Source: Pseudomonas sp. B21-040 (lineage in GTDB: Bacteria > Pseudomonadota > Gammaproteobacteria > Pseudomonadales > Pseudomonadaceae). From it: a stretch of DNA of 64,000 nt. Shown here in pieces: positions 54,886 through 64,000 of the stretch; position 1 is the stretch's first letter; the number at the start of each line of letters is the position of its first letter. The position numbers were made by a program, and so were the translations under genes. Location: assembly GCF_024748695.1 (NCBI RefSeq), contig NZ_CP087176.1, forward strand, positions 3,961,501-4,025,500. Reading direction: 5' to 3'. Below the pieces are notes generated by a model. It was not told the origin of the DNA and did not search any database. It saw only the letters and a program-made list of their open reading frames with translations.

Positions 54886-56277
54886 ATGACACCGCTCTAT
54901 ACCGCTCATCTGACGCACCGCCGCGGCCTGACGTTCTGGGCCCAGTGGGTGTGCGCCATGACGCTGACCACCTCGCTGCTGATGCTGCTCGTGTTGATGC
55001 GCGTCGGCAGCCTGACCAGCGATTACCGCATTCTGATCATCCTGACCGTGCTCGGTTCGGTGCCGATTTACAGCCTGATGCAGGTCTACCACAAGCGTCA
55101 CGGCCTGTTGGTCGGGCTCGGTCGATTGCTCGCGGGCTGGCTGATCTTGCTGGCCGTTCTGGGGGCCATTGCCTTCATCACTCAGACCAGTGCGAAGTAC
55201 TCGCGCCAGGTCATCATGGTCTGGGCGGTCCTGGGTTTTCTGGTCCAGGCGTTGAGCTTTCTGCCCCTGCACTACTTTGCACGGTTGCACGCGCGCATGG
55301 TCTGCAAGGAGCGCCGTTCGGTGATCATCGGCACCTGCCCGACCGCCCATGAACTGGCGAAAAAACTGTCACAGCCAAACCGCGCACTGGCCTTGGGGTT
55401 TATCGCCACCGCCGACGACATCGGCCCGGCGCCGAGCATCCTGCCGCTGCTGGGCCGCGTCGAAGAGATTCGCGAAATCATCACCCGCCTGCATGTGCGG
55501 CGCGTCTACATCGTCCTGACCATGGCCCATGCCGCCACTATCGAGGCGTTGTACATCGACCTGCTGGACATGAATGTCGACGTGGTGTGGATCCCGGATT
55601 TCGGCAGCATGGTGCTGCTCAATCACTCGATCTCCGAGATCGAGAGAATGCCGGCGATTTACCTCAACGAAAGCCTGATCAGCTCGCACCCGGCCAGCCT
55701 GTTTTGCAAGGACCTGTTTGAACGCAGCCTGGCGGCGACGGCCGTCATTTTGCTCAGCCCGCTGCTGGTGATGGTCGCTGCCGCCATCAAGCTGACCTCC
55801 CCTGGCCCAGTGCTGTTCAAGCAAAACCGCCACGGTTGCAACGGTGAAGTGATCAAGGTCTGGAAGTTTCGTTCGATGCGCGTCCACGACGATCAGGAGG
55901 TACGCCAGGCCACTCGTGACGATGACCGCGTCACCCCGGTTGGACGCTTCCTGCGCCGCAGTTCCATCGACGAGCTGCCACAACTGTTCAACGTGTTGCT
56001 CGGGCAAATGGCCCTGGTCGGACCGCGCCCGCATGCCGTCACCCACAACATTTACTACACCGGCAAAGTGCAGGCCTACATGGCCCGCCATCGTCTGAAA
56101 CCGGGCATTACCGGGCTGGCCCAGGTCACCGGGCATCGTGGCGAAACCGAGACCGTGGAAAAGATGCAGCTGCGCGTCGCCCAAGACCTCAACTACATCA
56201 ACCAATGGTCGCTGTGGCTGGACATCAAGATTCTGATCAAGACGCCCTTCACGCTGTTTTCGAAAAACATCTACTGA
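54886..56277 (+). CDS. undecaprenyl-phosphate sugar phosphotransferase (WbaP/WcaJ-like)
   Basis: A 463-residue membrane protein with four N-terminal helices, a nucleotide-fold middle part ([15 protein letters not shown]) and the C-terminal catalytic bacterial sugar transferase domain ([58 protein letters not shown]). It starts each repeat unit by moving a hexose-1-phosphate, most likely glucose, onto undecaprenyl phosphate. The ATG at 54886 has GAGG upstream; the frame is open 17 codons further. Confidence 0.92.
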   Translation: MTPLYTAHLTHRRGLTFWAQWVCAMTLTTSLLMLLVLMRVGSLTSDYRILIILTVLGSVPIYSLMQVYHKRHGLLVGLGRLLAGWLILLAVLGAIAFITQTSAKYSRQVIMVWAVLGFLVQALSFLPLHYFARLHARMVCKERRSVIIGTCPTAHELAKKLSQPNRALALGFIATADDIGPAPSILPLLGRVEEIREIITRLHVRRVYIVLTMAHAATIEALYIDLLDMNVDVVWIPDFGSMVLLNHSISEIERMPAIYLNESLISSHPASLFCKDLFERSLAATAVILLSPLLVMVAAAIKLTSPGPVLFKQNRHGCNGEVIKVWKFRSMRVHDDQEVRQATRDDDRVTPVGRFLRRSSIDELPQLFNVLLGQMALVGPRPHAVTHNIYYTGKVQAYMARHRLKPGITGLAQVTGHRGETETVEKMQLRVAQDLNYINQWSLWLDIKILIKTPFTLFSKNIY

Positions 56278-56307
56278 CGCCCTGCTTCGACTCTCTGAGG
56301 TTTGACC

Positions 56308-57648
56308 ATGAATGTGAGCGTATTCGGTATTGGTTATGTGGGCCTTGTCCAGGGCGCTGCGCTGGCGGAAGTCGGCCACACGGTGATGTGCGTGGATGTC
56401 GACGCCGCCAAGGTCGAGGCCTTGAAGGACGGCACCTTGCCGATCTACGAACCCGGCCTGAAGAGCCTGGTGCTCGACAATTACCACAGCGGCCGCCTGC
56501 AATTCAGCACTGACCTGGCCAGCGCCGTACGCCATGGTGAGGTGCTGCTGATCGCCGTGGGCACGCCGCCTGACGAAGACGGCTCGGCAGACCTCCAATA
56601 TGTGCTGAGCGTGGCGCAAACCATTGCCCTGAACATGGACGGCCACCGGATCATCGTCGACAAGTCCACGGTCCCGGTGGGCACCGGCGACCGGGTGCGT
56701 GCGCACATCGAACAGGTGCTGGCCGACAAGGGTCGCAGCGACCTGACGTTCGATGTGGTCTCCAATCCGGAATTTCTCAAGGAGGGCTGTGCGGTAGAAG
56801 ACTGCATGCGCCCGGACCGGATCGTCATCGGCACCGATAGCCCGCACGCCGAAGCGGTCATGCGCGAGCTGTACGAACCGTTCAATCGCAACCGCGAAAA
56901 GATCATCGTCATGGACATCCGCAGCGCCGAGCTGACCAAGTACGCCGCCAACTGCATGCTGGCGACCAAGATCAGTTTCATGAACGAGATAGCCAACATC
57001 GCGGAAAAACTCGGTGCCGACATCGAAATGGTCCGCCACGGCATCGGCTCCGATCCGCGCATTGGTTATCAGTTTATCTACCCGGGCCTGGGCTACGGTG
57101 GTTCGTGTTTCCCCAAGGACGTGCAAGCGCTGATTCACACGGCCACCAGCATCGATATCGATGCACGAGTACTCAAGGCTGTCGAGTCACGCAACAACGA
57201 ACAGAAAGCCAGCCTGTACACCAAGGTTTTCGATTACTTCAACGGCGATCTTCGCGGCAAGACTTTTGCCGTGTGGGGCTTGAGTTTCAAACCCAACACC
57301 GACGACATGCGCGAAGCCCCAAGCCGGGTGTTGATGGAAGCGCTGTGGCGCGCCGGCGCCAACGTCCAGGCATTCGACCCCAAAGCCATGGAAGAAACCC
57401 AGCGTATCTATGGATCACGCGATGACCTGACTTTGGCGGGCACCAAAGAAGCGGCGCTGAAAAATGCCGACGCCTTGGTCATCGTCACGGAGTGGCAATC
57501 GTTCCGTGCGCCGGACTTCGACCTGATCAACCAACAGCTCAAACAACCGCTGATTTTTGACGGGCGCAACCTGTTCGATCCGCAGCGTTTGAGCCAACGC
57601 GGCTTTACCTACGTGTCCGTCGGCCGACAGACCCGCGCTGTCATCTGA
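56308..57648 (+). CDS. ugd: UDP-glucose 6-dehydrogenase
   Basis: A 446-residue enzyme with the NAD motif [15 protein letters not shown] at the N terminus and catalytic Cys267 in [10 protein letters not shown]. The middle part [19 protein letters not shown] is typical. It oxidises UDP-glucose to UDP-glucuronate. The ATG at 56308 is preferred over the TTG at 56302 because GAGG is 8 bases away. Its presence in the operon predicts glucuronate in the polymer. Confidence 0.95.
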   Translation: MNVSVFGIGYVGLVQGAALAEVGHTVMCVDVDAAKVEALKDGTLPIYEPGLKSLVLDNYHSGRLQFSTDLASAVRHGEVLLIAVGTPPDEDGSADLQYVLSVAQTIALNMDGHRIIVDKSTVPVGTGDRVRAHIEQVLADKGRSDLTFDVVSNPEFLKEGCAVEDCMRPDRIVIGTDSPHAEAVMRELYEPFNRNREKIIVMDIRSAELTKYAANCMLATKISFMNEIANIAEKLGADIEMVRHGIGSDPRIGYQFIYPGLGYGGSCFPKDVQALIHTATSIDIDARVLKAVESRNNEQKASLYTKVFDYFNGDLRGKTFAVWGLSFKPNTDDMREAPSRVLMEALWRAGANVQAFDPKAMEETQRIYGSRDDLTLAGTKEAALKNADALVIVTEWQSFRAPDFDLINQQLKQPLIFDGRNLFDPQRLSQRGFTYVSVGRQTRAVI

Positions 57649-57661
57649 AAGGAGTCAGGCC

Positions 57662-58366
57662 ATGATCAAGCTGAAAATTGTCAGGCATTACTCACCGAAA
57701 TTGCTCGACGCCAATCAGGCGTATTCCTTCATCAACTTCGCGTCCATCGGCAGTTTTTTCAAAGACACTCCGGGCACCGTCGCCTACTTTTGCGACGGCA
57801 TGCTGATGTCGGCGTTCATGTCGCAGGTGACCGGGCGCAGCATCGGCCGGGTCAGCTTCGATTTCACATCCATCGCCGACCCGGTGTTGGGCAGCGCCGA
57901 GCAATCGGGTAAACGGGTGTATTTCGTCGGCGCCCACCAGGCCGAGCTGGAGCTGTTCATCAGCAAGATCAAGGCCCGCTACCCGCAGTTGATCATCGCC
58001 GGCTATCACAATGGCTACTTCAATGTGGCGCAAGCCAAGGGCATCCGGCGCGACATCTGCCAGAGCGACGCGAATGTCCTGATCGTCGGCCTCGGTGCCG
58101 GATTGCAAGAGCAGTTCGTACAAGATGCGCAGCGCGCAGGCTTTCACGGTGTGGCATTTACCTGTGGCGGGTTCATTCGCCAGGAGGCCATGGCCACGTG
58201 TCAGTACTACCCCGAGGTGATCAATCGCCTGCATTTGCGCGCGTTCTACCGGATGTACCGCGAGCCGCACACCATCAAACGCTACCTCGTCGACTACCCC
58301 GGCAATTTCCTGCAACTACTGGCAATGCTCGTTCGGCACAAAGTCACCATCCGTGTCGGGGAATGA
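57662..58366 (+). CDS. WecG/TagA/CpsF-family glycosyltransferase
   Basis: A 234-residue member of the GT26 family. Conserved parts are FCDGMLMSAF, VYFVGAHQAELELFISKI, ARYPQLIIAGYHNGYF, DANVLIVGLGAGLQEQF and the end RFYRMYREPHTIKRYL. It transfers a sugar, often glucuronate or ManNAc, to a lipid-linked acceptor. It is 13 bp after ugd; its stop overlaps the possible start of the next gene. Confidence 0.9.
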   Translation: MIKLKIVRHYSPKLLDANQAYSFINFASIGSFFKDTPGTVAYFCDGMLMSAFMSQVTGRSIGRVSFDFTSIADPVLGSAEQSGKRVYFVGAHQAELELFISKIKARYPQLIIAGYHNGYFNVAQAKGIRRDICQSDANVLIVGLGAGLQEQFVQDAQRAGFHGVAFTCGGFIRQEAMATCQYYPEVINRLHLRAFYRMYREPHTIKRYLVDYPGNFLQLLAMLVRHKVTIRVGE

Positions 58367-58368
58367 CC

Positions 58369-59451
58369 ATGCACATTCTGTTCATCCTCAAGGATTTCAA
58401 GTCGGGTGGCGGCGTCGAGCGCGTCCAGCAGCGCTTGTCCGAGCAGTTTCTCAAGGACGGCCAGCGCGTGAGTTTCTTCGTCATCAACGGCGACACGCCG
58501 GACACGCAAGGGGCTCAAAGCCTCAATGACGGCGGCGGGCGCGGTCTGCTCGGATGGCTCAAATCGATCATTCTGTTGCGCCGGTTGATTCAGCGTGAAG
58601 GCATCACCCACCTCATTTCCGCCAAGGAGCAGGCGAACCTTTGCACATGGTTCGCCACCCTCGGCAGCCCTTGCAAGGTCATCTATAGCCGCCACGCCAC
58701 ACTCGATTGCACGGAGCAGAAAACCAGCCCCACCGGCCTGCGCCTGCTCTACGCGTTGTACCTGTGTGGCAGCGGCAAGGTGGTGACGGTGTCTACGGTG
58801 TTGCGTCAATCCCTGGCTGAAATGATGCCGTGGGGAAGTCAGCGCATCCGCTATTGCCCGAACGCCGTCATCAACGATCAACTGCTGCACGCCGCCAAGG
58901 CGCCGTTGCCCACTGAAATTCCGCGCAATTATTGGCTGGGCCTGGGCCGTCTGGTGGCGCCAAAAGGTTTTGACTTGCTGCTCGATGCCTATGCCATGGC
59001 CCTGCACAGCGAGGCGGTACCGGATCTGGTGATTGCCGGCGACGGTCCCTTGCGAGGTGAGCTGACGGTACAGGCCAATCGCCTGGGTATCGCGCACCGG
59101 GTGCATTTCACCGGGTTCTTGAGTAACCCCTATCCGCTGCTCAAGAACGCACGTTTGTTCATTCTCAGCTCGGTGCATGAAGGCATGCCGACGGTGCTGA
59201 TCGAGGCCTTGGCGCTGGGTACGCCGGTGCTGGCCAGCGACTGCGAAACAGGGCCCAGAGAATTGCTGGACAACGGCCGCCTCGGCCAACTGGTCAACGT
59301 CAACGATGCGCCGGCACTGGCCGAAGGCATGCTGCAAAGCCTGTTTTTGCAGGGTCGGGTCGCCGTCAATGAAGGCATGATTTCCGACGCGATACGTCAG
59401 TACACCAGCCAGGACGCCGCGCAAGCGTACTACCAGGTGTGGAATCAATGA
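58369..59451 (+). CDS. GT4-family glycosyltransferase
   Basis: A 360-residue GT-B fold retaining glycosyltransferase. N-terminal FKSGGGVERVQQRLSEQF, C-terminal nucleotide-sugar part GRLVAPKGFDLLLDAYA and SSVHEGMPTVLIEALALGTP (E-x7-E motif). It extends the lipid-linked repeat unit in the cytoplasm. I use the ATG at 58369 (GGGGA six bases before), though the ATG at 58363 overlapping the previous stop is also possible. Confidence 0.92.
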   Translation: MHILFILKDFKSGGGVERVQQRLSEQFLKDGQRVSFFVINGDTPDTQGAQSLNDGGGRGLLGWLKSIILLRRLIQREGITHLISAKEQANLCTWFATLGSPCKVIYSRHATLDCTEQKTSPTGLRLLYALYLCGSGKVVTVSTVLRQSLAEMMPWGSQRIRYCPNAVINDQLLHAAKAPLPTEIPRNYWLGLGRLVAPKGFDLLLDAYAMALHSEAVPDLVIAGDGPLRGELTVQANRLGIAHRVHFTGFLSNPYPLLKNARLFILSSVHEGMPTVLIEALALGTPVLASDCETGPRELLDNGRLGQLVNVNDAPALAEGMLQSLFLQGRVAVNEGMISDAIRQYTSQDAAQAYYQVWNQ

Positions 59452-60560
59452 AAAAGTTGCTGATTATCCTGCACGACCTCAGCGCAGGCGGGGCCGAAAA
59501 AATGATGACGCGCCTGGCCGGGGCGCTGGTGGACGCGGGCAATGACGTGACCCTGCTGATGCTCACCGGCGGTGGCGTCAACGCGGCGTACCTCGACCCA
59601 CGGGTAAAAAAGGTCGAATTGCGCAGCCCGCGCAGTTCAAGGGCCGTACCGGCACTGGTGCGTTTTCTTCGACAAAACCGCTTCGACGCGCAACTGGCGG
59701 CGCTCACTCACGTCAACGTGATCGCCATTGTCGCCGCCGCGTTGTCGGGGACGCTGTCGCGGCTGCATGTCAGCGAACGCAACGCGTTCTCCCACGACAA
59801 ACACGTCAACCCCGACTTCATGGTGCGCGTCGCCTACACGGTGGCGCCGCTGCTGTATCGGCTGATTCCCAACCCGGTGATTTGCGTCTCGCGCGGCGTC
59901 GCCCAAGACCTGATCGACACCACCATTGCCCGTCGCCAGGACGTGACCATTGCCGACAATCCGGTGCTCGACAACGACTTTCGGGAAAAACCGCATCAAC
60001 CGCCCAGCCATCCCTGGCTGCTGGAAGCGTCCAACCCGGTGATTGTCGCCGTAGGTCGCCTAGCCCCGCAAAAAGGCTTCGATACGTTGATTACCGCGTT
60101 CGCCGCGCTGCCGAATCGCGACGCGCGCCTGATCATTTTTGGTGAAGGCGTCTTGCGCGATCAATTGCTGGAACAGGCTCGCAAGCTGGGCGTGGGGCAT
60201 CGGCTTGACCTGCCGGGCTACACCCATGAGCCCATGGCAGAGGTGGCGGCGGCCGATTGCTTCGTGTTGTCGTCGCGCTTCGAAGGCAGCCCCAATGCGC
60301 TGGTCGAAGCGTTGTCCACGGGGACGCGGGTGGTTTCGACCCGTTGCCCGCATGGCCCGCAAGACATCCTGATCAATGGTGTCGTCGCCCCCCTCGTGGC
60401 CGTCGATGACCCGATGGCCCTGGCGCAGGCGATTGCCCTGCAACTCTCCACCCCACGAGAAGAACACCGTCAGGCGCGCCTCGACGCGGCCGCCCGTTTC
60501 ATGAATGCCAGCGCGGTAAAAACCTACCTCAGCGCCCTGCTCGGGAGTCCCTCGCCATGA
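59448..60560 (+). CDS. GT4-family glycosyltransferase
   Basis: A 370-residue second GT4 enzyme, paralogous to the preceding one. N terminus LHDLSAGGAEKMMTRLAGAL; C-terminal VGRLAPQKGFDTLITAFAAL and SSRFEGSPNALVEALSTGTR carry the donor-binding E-x7-E. It overlaps the previous stop by four bases (ATGA at 59448), and its own stop overlaps the polymerase start likewise. Sugar specificity is unknown. Confidence 0.93.
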   Translation: MKKLLIILHDLSAGGAEKMMTRLAGALVDAGNDVTLLMLTGGGVNAAYLDPRVKKVELRSPRSSRAVPALVRFLRQNRFDAQLAALTHVNVIAIVAAALSGTLSRLHVSERNAFSHDKHVNPDFMVRVAYTVAPLLYRLIPNPVICVSRGVAQDLIDTTIARRQDVTIADNPVLDNDFREKPHQPPSHPWLLEASNPVIVAVGRLAPQKGFDTLITAFAALPNRDARLIIFGEGVLRDQLLEQARKLGVGHRLDLPGYTHEPMAEVAAADCFVLSSRFEGSPNALVEALSTGTRVVSTRCPHGPQDILINGVVAPLVAVDDPMALAQAIALQLSTPREEHRQARLDAAARFMNASAVKTYLSALLGSPSP

Positions 60561-61870
60561 ACAGACTGGAGATCCGCTATTCCACCCTGCGTGACGGCTT
60601 CACCTTGTTCGGTGTGCTGTTTTACATCCAGGTGATTTCGTTTGTCCTCGGTTTGGGCAGCGCCTCGAGTTTCGACGACATCGACAAAGACCTCGAAGGC
60701 AACGTGACCAACCAGATCTGCGGCCTGATCACGTTGCTGGTGCCTTTGTTTTTCTTCATCCGCAACAAGGTCTTCCTCAGCAAAAGCTTTTACCGCGGCA
60801 ACTTCTTTCTGCTGGTGTTCCTACTCTGCGTGATCGCCTCCATCGGCTGGTCCTCTGACCCGATGCTCAGCCTCAAACGATTTGTCGCGATGATCAGCGT
60901 GGTGTTTTTCGCCGGTTTCATCGCCTACAACTACAGCCTCGAAAAAATCACCTTCATGCTCGGTTGCGCCATTGGCGTGGCGGCGTTGATCGGTTTGATC
61001 CTGGCGCTGGTCATGCCCAGCGCCGCGTTCGTTTCCGGCGGTATTCGCGAAGGCGCGTTCAAAGGGATTTTCATGGAGAAGAATGCCGGCGCACGGATCA
61101 ACGCCATCGCGATCCTGTTGCTGCTGCCGATGATTCGCCAGCGTAACCGCTGGGCATTGTTCTGCTCGTTCTTCTCGCTGATTGCCATCTTGCTTGCCCA
61201 GTCGGCGACCGGGGTGGTGCTGGTGATTGCCGGCACGATCAGCTACTGGTATTTCCTGACGTTGATCCGTTTACGCATGAACCGATCGCAGCTGTTGTTC
61301 CTCGGCTGCACCCTCCTCTACCTGCTGGTGTGCCTGTTCCTCTACAGCAACTTTGCGGTGTTGCTGGAAATGGCCGGTCGTGACCCGTCACTCACCGACC
61401 GCACGATGATCTGGGAGCTGCTCGGGCCGTTTGTCGACGATCAATACCTCAAGGGCTACGGCTTCGGCGCCTTCTGGTCCAGCCCCGATGCCGCCGCGTT
61501 CATAAAGCGTTGGGGTTACATCGGCAACGCGCACAGCGGTTACGTGGAGACCCTGCTCAACGGCGGCATCATCCAACTGACCGCGCTGGCTCTGCTGCTC
61601 GCTGAAGCGCTGATCAAACAGTACCGGGCCGTGACGGCGAACCAGTCTGCGCAGTTTCGCGCCAGCGCCTTGGTGATCATCGGTCTGTTCGCCGTCACCA
61701 ATTACGTGGCGTACGTGATTCCCAACTACCGCTCTGCCGAGTTCCTGGTGTTCTGCACCCTGGCCCTGTCCTTTCGGCATCACCCTGCGACCTATCCCGA
61801 GTTGTCCCCGGCAACCCTGCGTCAGCGTCCGTCTGGCAGGGCATTACCGCGCGATTCAGCCAAAGCGTAA
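60557..61870 (+). CDS. O-antigen ligase/Wzy-like polysaccharide polymerase
   Basis: A 437-residue membrane protein with 10-12 helices and a large periplasmic loop near residues 270-320 (RDPSLTDRTMIWELLGPFVD and GNAHSGYVETLLNGG), the pattern of Wzy/WaaL-type enzymes in which the RT-W-...-H-x-G residues act. In this locus it should be the Wzy that joins repeat units at the outer face of the inner membrane. Coupled to the upstream glycosyltransferase. Confidence 0.88.
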   Translation: MNRLEIRYSTLRDGFTLFGVLFYIQVISFVLGLGSASSFDDIDKDLEGNVTNQICGLITLLVPLFFFIRNKVFLSKSFYRGNFFLLVFLLCVIASIGWSSDPMLSLKRFVAMISVVFFAGFIAYNYSLEKITFMLGCAIGVAALIGLILALVMPSAAFVSGGIREGAFKGIFMEKNAGARINAIAILLLLPMIRQRNRWALFCSFFSLIAILLAQSATGVVLVIAGTISYWYFLTLIRLRMNRSQLLFLGCTLLYLLVCLFLYSNFAVLLEMAGRDPSLTDRTMIWELLGPFVDDQYLKGYGFGAFWSSPDAAAFIKRWGYIGNAHSGYVETLLNGGIIQLTALALLLAEALIKQYRAVTANQSAQFRASALVIIGLFAVTNYVAYVIPNYRSAEFLVFCTLALSFRHHPATYPELSPATLRQRPSGRALPRDSAKA

Positions 61871-61885
61871 AAAGGAGAGACACCC

Positions 61886-62839
61886 GTGTCAGACCAAGCC
61901 CCGTCTTTACCGCATACAGTGTGTGTCGTGATCCCGATGTACAACGGCGCCGACAGCATTGAGCAAACACTGGCGTCCCTGGCCGGGCAAACCCGACTGC
62001 CCGACCACGTCATCGTCGTCGACGATGGTTCCTCCGATGACGGGCCACAACGGGTCAACGCCTTCGCGGCGCCGTTTCGCCTGACGCTGTTGCACCAGGC
62101 CAACGAAGGCCAGGCCAGCGCCCGCAACCACGGTCTGCGGCACTCTGAGGAGACGTTTGTGGCGTTTCTCGATGCCGATGACCAATTTCGTCCGCAAAAA
62201 CTGGAGCTACAGCTGGCCCTGTATGACGAACTGAGTCGTCAAGGCCGGCCGGTGGGGCTGATCGACTGCTACACGCAGGTCAATTACAGCGACGGCAGGC
62301 GGCAAATGGACAATCTGCGCAAGAACGGCCGGCATTTCTACGATTTCATCCACGCCAACGTCCTCAATGGCGTATCCACCGCGCTGGTCAAGCGTGACGT
62401 GATCCTGCAACTCGGCGGCTTCGATGCCAGCCTGCGTTACTCCGAAGACCGCTTCATGTGGACCCGGATCGCCGAACACTGGGAGATCCACACGGTGCCG
62501 CAAGTGCTGCTGGAGCGCACGGTCAATGCCGGCAACATGACCGCGCAACCGAAGAAGTACTACCCGAACAAGATCAGGTTCATCGAGGTGTACCTCGCCC
62601 GCTACGGCGCGCAGCTCAGCAAGCAGCAACGGATCGATTTCGTGCTGGGCAACCACACTGACTTTCTCAATGCCTTTTCCCGCAAAGGCGAGCATGCCGA
62701 CGTGATCGGCGTCTACCGGCGAATGCTGGACTATTCCTGGCAAACGCTGATCTTCGCCAACGGCAAACCGACCTTGCGCTACCTCTATGCCTGTGTTCGA
62801 ACATTGCGCAAGGCAACGGCGTCAACCACCGCTCATTGA
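61886..62839 (+). CDS. GT2-family glycosyltransferase
   Basis: A 317-residue GT-A fold inverting glycosyltransferase. Donor site VIPMYNGADSIEQTLASL and VIVVDDGSSDDGP, acceptor/metal site VAFLDADDQFRPQKL (DxD-like), and the base region SEDRFMWTRIAEHW. It adds one sugar to the repeat unit. 15 bp after the polymerase gene, with AAAGGAGAG before the start. Confidence 0.92.
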   Translation: MSDQAPSLPHTVCVVIPMYNGADSIEQTLASLAGQTRLPDHVIVVDDGSSDDGPQRVNAFAAPFRLTLLHQANEGQASARNHGLRHSEETFVAFLDADDQFRPQKLELQLALYDELSRQGRPVGLIDCYTQVNYSDGRRQMDNLRKNGRHFYDFIHANVLNGVSTALVKRDVILQLGGFDASLRYSEDRFMWTRIAEHWEIHTVPQVLLERTVNAGNMTAQPKKYYPNKIRFIEVYLARYGAQLSKQQRIDFVLGNHTDFLNAFSRKGEHADVIGVYRRMLDYSWQTLIFANGKPTLRYLYACVRTLRKATASTTAH

Positions 62840-62852
62840 ACCGGTATCCGCC

Positions 62853-64000
62853 ATGGCCAATCACCGTCTGGTTACATTGATCTGGATCTTCACCGAGAAA
62901 TTCGGCCTGATCTTCCTGTCGATGATTACCTTTGTCGTGTATGCCCGGCTGCTGTCGCCCGCAGAGCTGGGTGTGGGCACGGTGATCATTGCCGTCGTCG
63001 AGTTGATCGGCCTGGTGTATTCATCGGTTCTGGAAGACCCGCTGGTACGACTCGAGCGGTTGGAGGACAAACACATCTCCACGGCCTTCTGGGCGGCGGT
63101 ACTCGTCAGTCTGGCGTCCATCGTCGTCATCTCGGGCGCGGTACTTGTGTACACGCCTGACCCGATGCTGCGATGGATGACGGCGGTGGCCTCGGTGAAA
63201 ATCCTGTTCACCATGATGGCGCGGGTCTATGTGGCGCAGATGCGCCGTAGCGGCGACTTCAAGACGCTGGCGTCGCGCACGCTGCTGGGCAAGGTGTGTG
63301 GTGGCGTCGGCGGCGTCGCTGTCGCGCTTTGGGGATTGGGGGCCTGGGCGGTCATTACCCAGGCACTGATCATGGAGTTCGTGTCCATCATCGTATTGAT
63401 GCGCGCAGACCGGCAGCGCATCGCCTTTCATATTGACGGCCCCGTCTTGCGAGAACTGTTGAAGGCCGGTGCACCGGTAGCCGTCAACGCGCTGAGTTCG
63501 CAAACGCTGCAGCGTGGGGTCAACGTGGTCCTGGGCATGACGGCCGGCGCAAATGCGGTCGGCATGTTCAACATGGCGATGCGCATCATCGAACTGCCCC
63601 GCACCGCGATTTACAACGGCCTGCTGAGCTATGCGCTACCAGTGTTCGCGCGGCGCAGCGCCGATCCATCACGGTTGCGCGCGATCTTCAGCGATTCGAC
63701 CGCTGTCAGCGGCTTCCTGCTGACGCCCTTGTTCATCGGCATCGCACTCACGGCGCACGACGTGATCCTGTTGATCTTCGGCGCCAAATGGACCGAGGCC
63801 ATTGCGCCGCTGCAAGTGCTTGCGTGCACGGCAGCCATCGGCAATACCGCCATGTACGCCACGACCGCACTGGTCGCGGTCAATCGCAGTTACCTGACCA
63901 TCAAGGCCGAAGTGGCAACCACGGTACTGGCACTGGCGCTGGTCTATAGCTTCGGCAGTCTCTATGGCGGCATGGCTGCCGCCCTGGCGTTACTGGCCCG
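62853..64000 (+). CDS. oligosaccharide flippase, Wzx-like (3' truncated by window)
   Basis: The frame is open from the ATG at 62853 (MANHRLVTLIWIFTEKFG) to the end of the window, 382 codons. It alternates hydrophobic helices (about ten visible) with FVVYARLLSPAELGVGTV and VAVNALSSQTLQRGVNVVLG, AMRIIELPRTAIYNGLLSYA of the MOP/polysaccharide-transporter family (MviN/Wzx). It should flip the lipid-linked repeat unit across the inner membrane. The C terminus lies outside. 13 bp after the GT2 gene. Confidence 0.9.
   Translation, partial: MANHRLVTLIWIFTEKFGLIFLSMITFVVYARLLSPAELGVGTVIIAVVELIGLVYSSVLEDPLVRLERLEDKHISTAFWAAVLVSLASIVVISGAVLVYTPDPMLRWMTAVASVKILFTMMARVYVAQMRRSGDFKTLASRTLLGKVCGGVGGVAVALWGLGAWAVITQALIMEFVSIIVLMRADRQRIAFHIDGPVLRELLKAGAPVAVNALSSQTLQRGVNVVLGMTAGANAVGMFNMAMRIIELPRTAIYNGLLSYALPVFARRSADPSRLRAIFSDSTAVSGFLLTPLFIGIALTAHDVILLIFGAKWTEAIAPLQVLACTAAIGNTAMYATTALVAVNRSYLTIKAEVATTVLALALVYSFGSLYGGMAAALALLA

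Noticed and set aside
55369..57138. 589-codon open frame antisense to the priming transferase and ugd genes
   Set aside because: It spans two genuine genes and their junction, with no domain and shadow-like composition.
1..64000. REP-type palindromes, tRNA genes, CRISPR arrays and prophage genes
   Set aside because: I looked for the usual GTAGGAGCGAGC-type Pseudomonas REP, CCA-ended cloverleafs, regular spaced repeats and phage structural motifs and saw none.

Overview
The window is a roughly 60% GC chromosomal segment whose gene content points to a Pseudomonas of the fluorescens group: several polar amino-acid ABC systems, polyamine catabolism genes with a PtrR-type regulator, a DUF6124 gene, Ohr paralogs, an IS1182-family insertion sequence and a Wzx/Wzy exopolysaccharide locus led by an RfaH-like protein. 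Codon use is uniformly GC-rich at third positions, which makes long antisense frames common. I saw no tRNA, rRNA, CRISPR array or prophage.

Layout. 0-2.1 kb: end of an isochorismatase-family hydrolase translationally coupled to an NADP-type aldehyde dehydrogenase. 2.1-4.2 kb: divergent polyphosphate genes (Ppx/GppA phosphatase against PPK2). 4.4-6.1 kb: malate:quinone oxidoreductase with a signal-like N terminus and a strong terminator. 6.2-7.8 kb: a complete IS1182-type element inserted in what looks like a cupin remnant. 8.0-15.2 kb: accessory genes (lytic transglycosylase, small CdiI-like protein, GAF-GGDEF diguanylate cyclase, DHA2 transporter remnant, periplasmic cupin, NmrA-type SDR, winged-helix/TolB-like/TPR regulator, AraC-GyrI regulator). 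15.2-16.1 kb has no gene but has inverted repeats. 16.1-19.2 kb: a four-gene HisJQMP-like basic amino-acid transporter preceded by a HutC/GntR-like palindrome.

19.8-34.2 kb is a nitrogen-compound uptake and catabolism region almost entirely on the minus strand: FAH-family hydratase, dihydropyrimidinase, class V aminotransferase, two separate amino-acid-type ABC transporters, an asparaginase of the Rhizobium etli type, a PuuE-like deacetylase, a SufS-like PLP enzyme, and RpiR and LysR regulators. A racemase tail and an IS1182 transposase scrap show that part of it was deleted.

34.5-38.5 kb: small genes and RNA-like structures: a structured leader before a DUF6124 gene, a candidate small RNA with promoter and terminator, three Ohr/OsmC paralogs and MsrA (oxidant defence). 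38.5-44.4 kb: polyamine genes (PotD-like binding protein, PuuB-like oxidase, two LysR regulators, succinate-semialdehyde dehydrogenase). 44.5-48.5 kb: miscellaneous enzymes and a bestrophin-like channel.

48.5-64 kb: an exopolysaccharide cluster. A sigma70-type promoter and an ops-like element sit upstream of an RfaH-like antiterminator, followed by an outer-membrane barrel, Wza-like export protein, Wzc-like tyrosine kinase, WbaP-like priming transferase, Ugd, four glycosyltransferases, a Wzy-like polymerase and a Wzx-like flippase that runs off the window. A uronate epimerase is divergent from it. Together these predict a uronic-acid-containing polymer made by the Wzx/Wzy route, with readthrough of the long operon controlled by its own RfaH.
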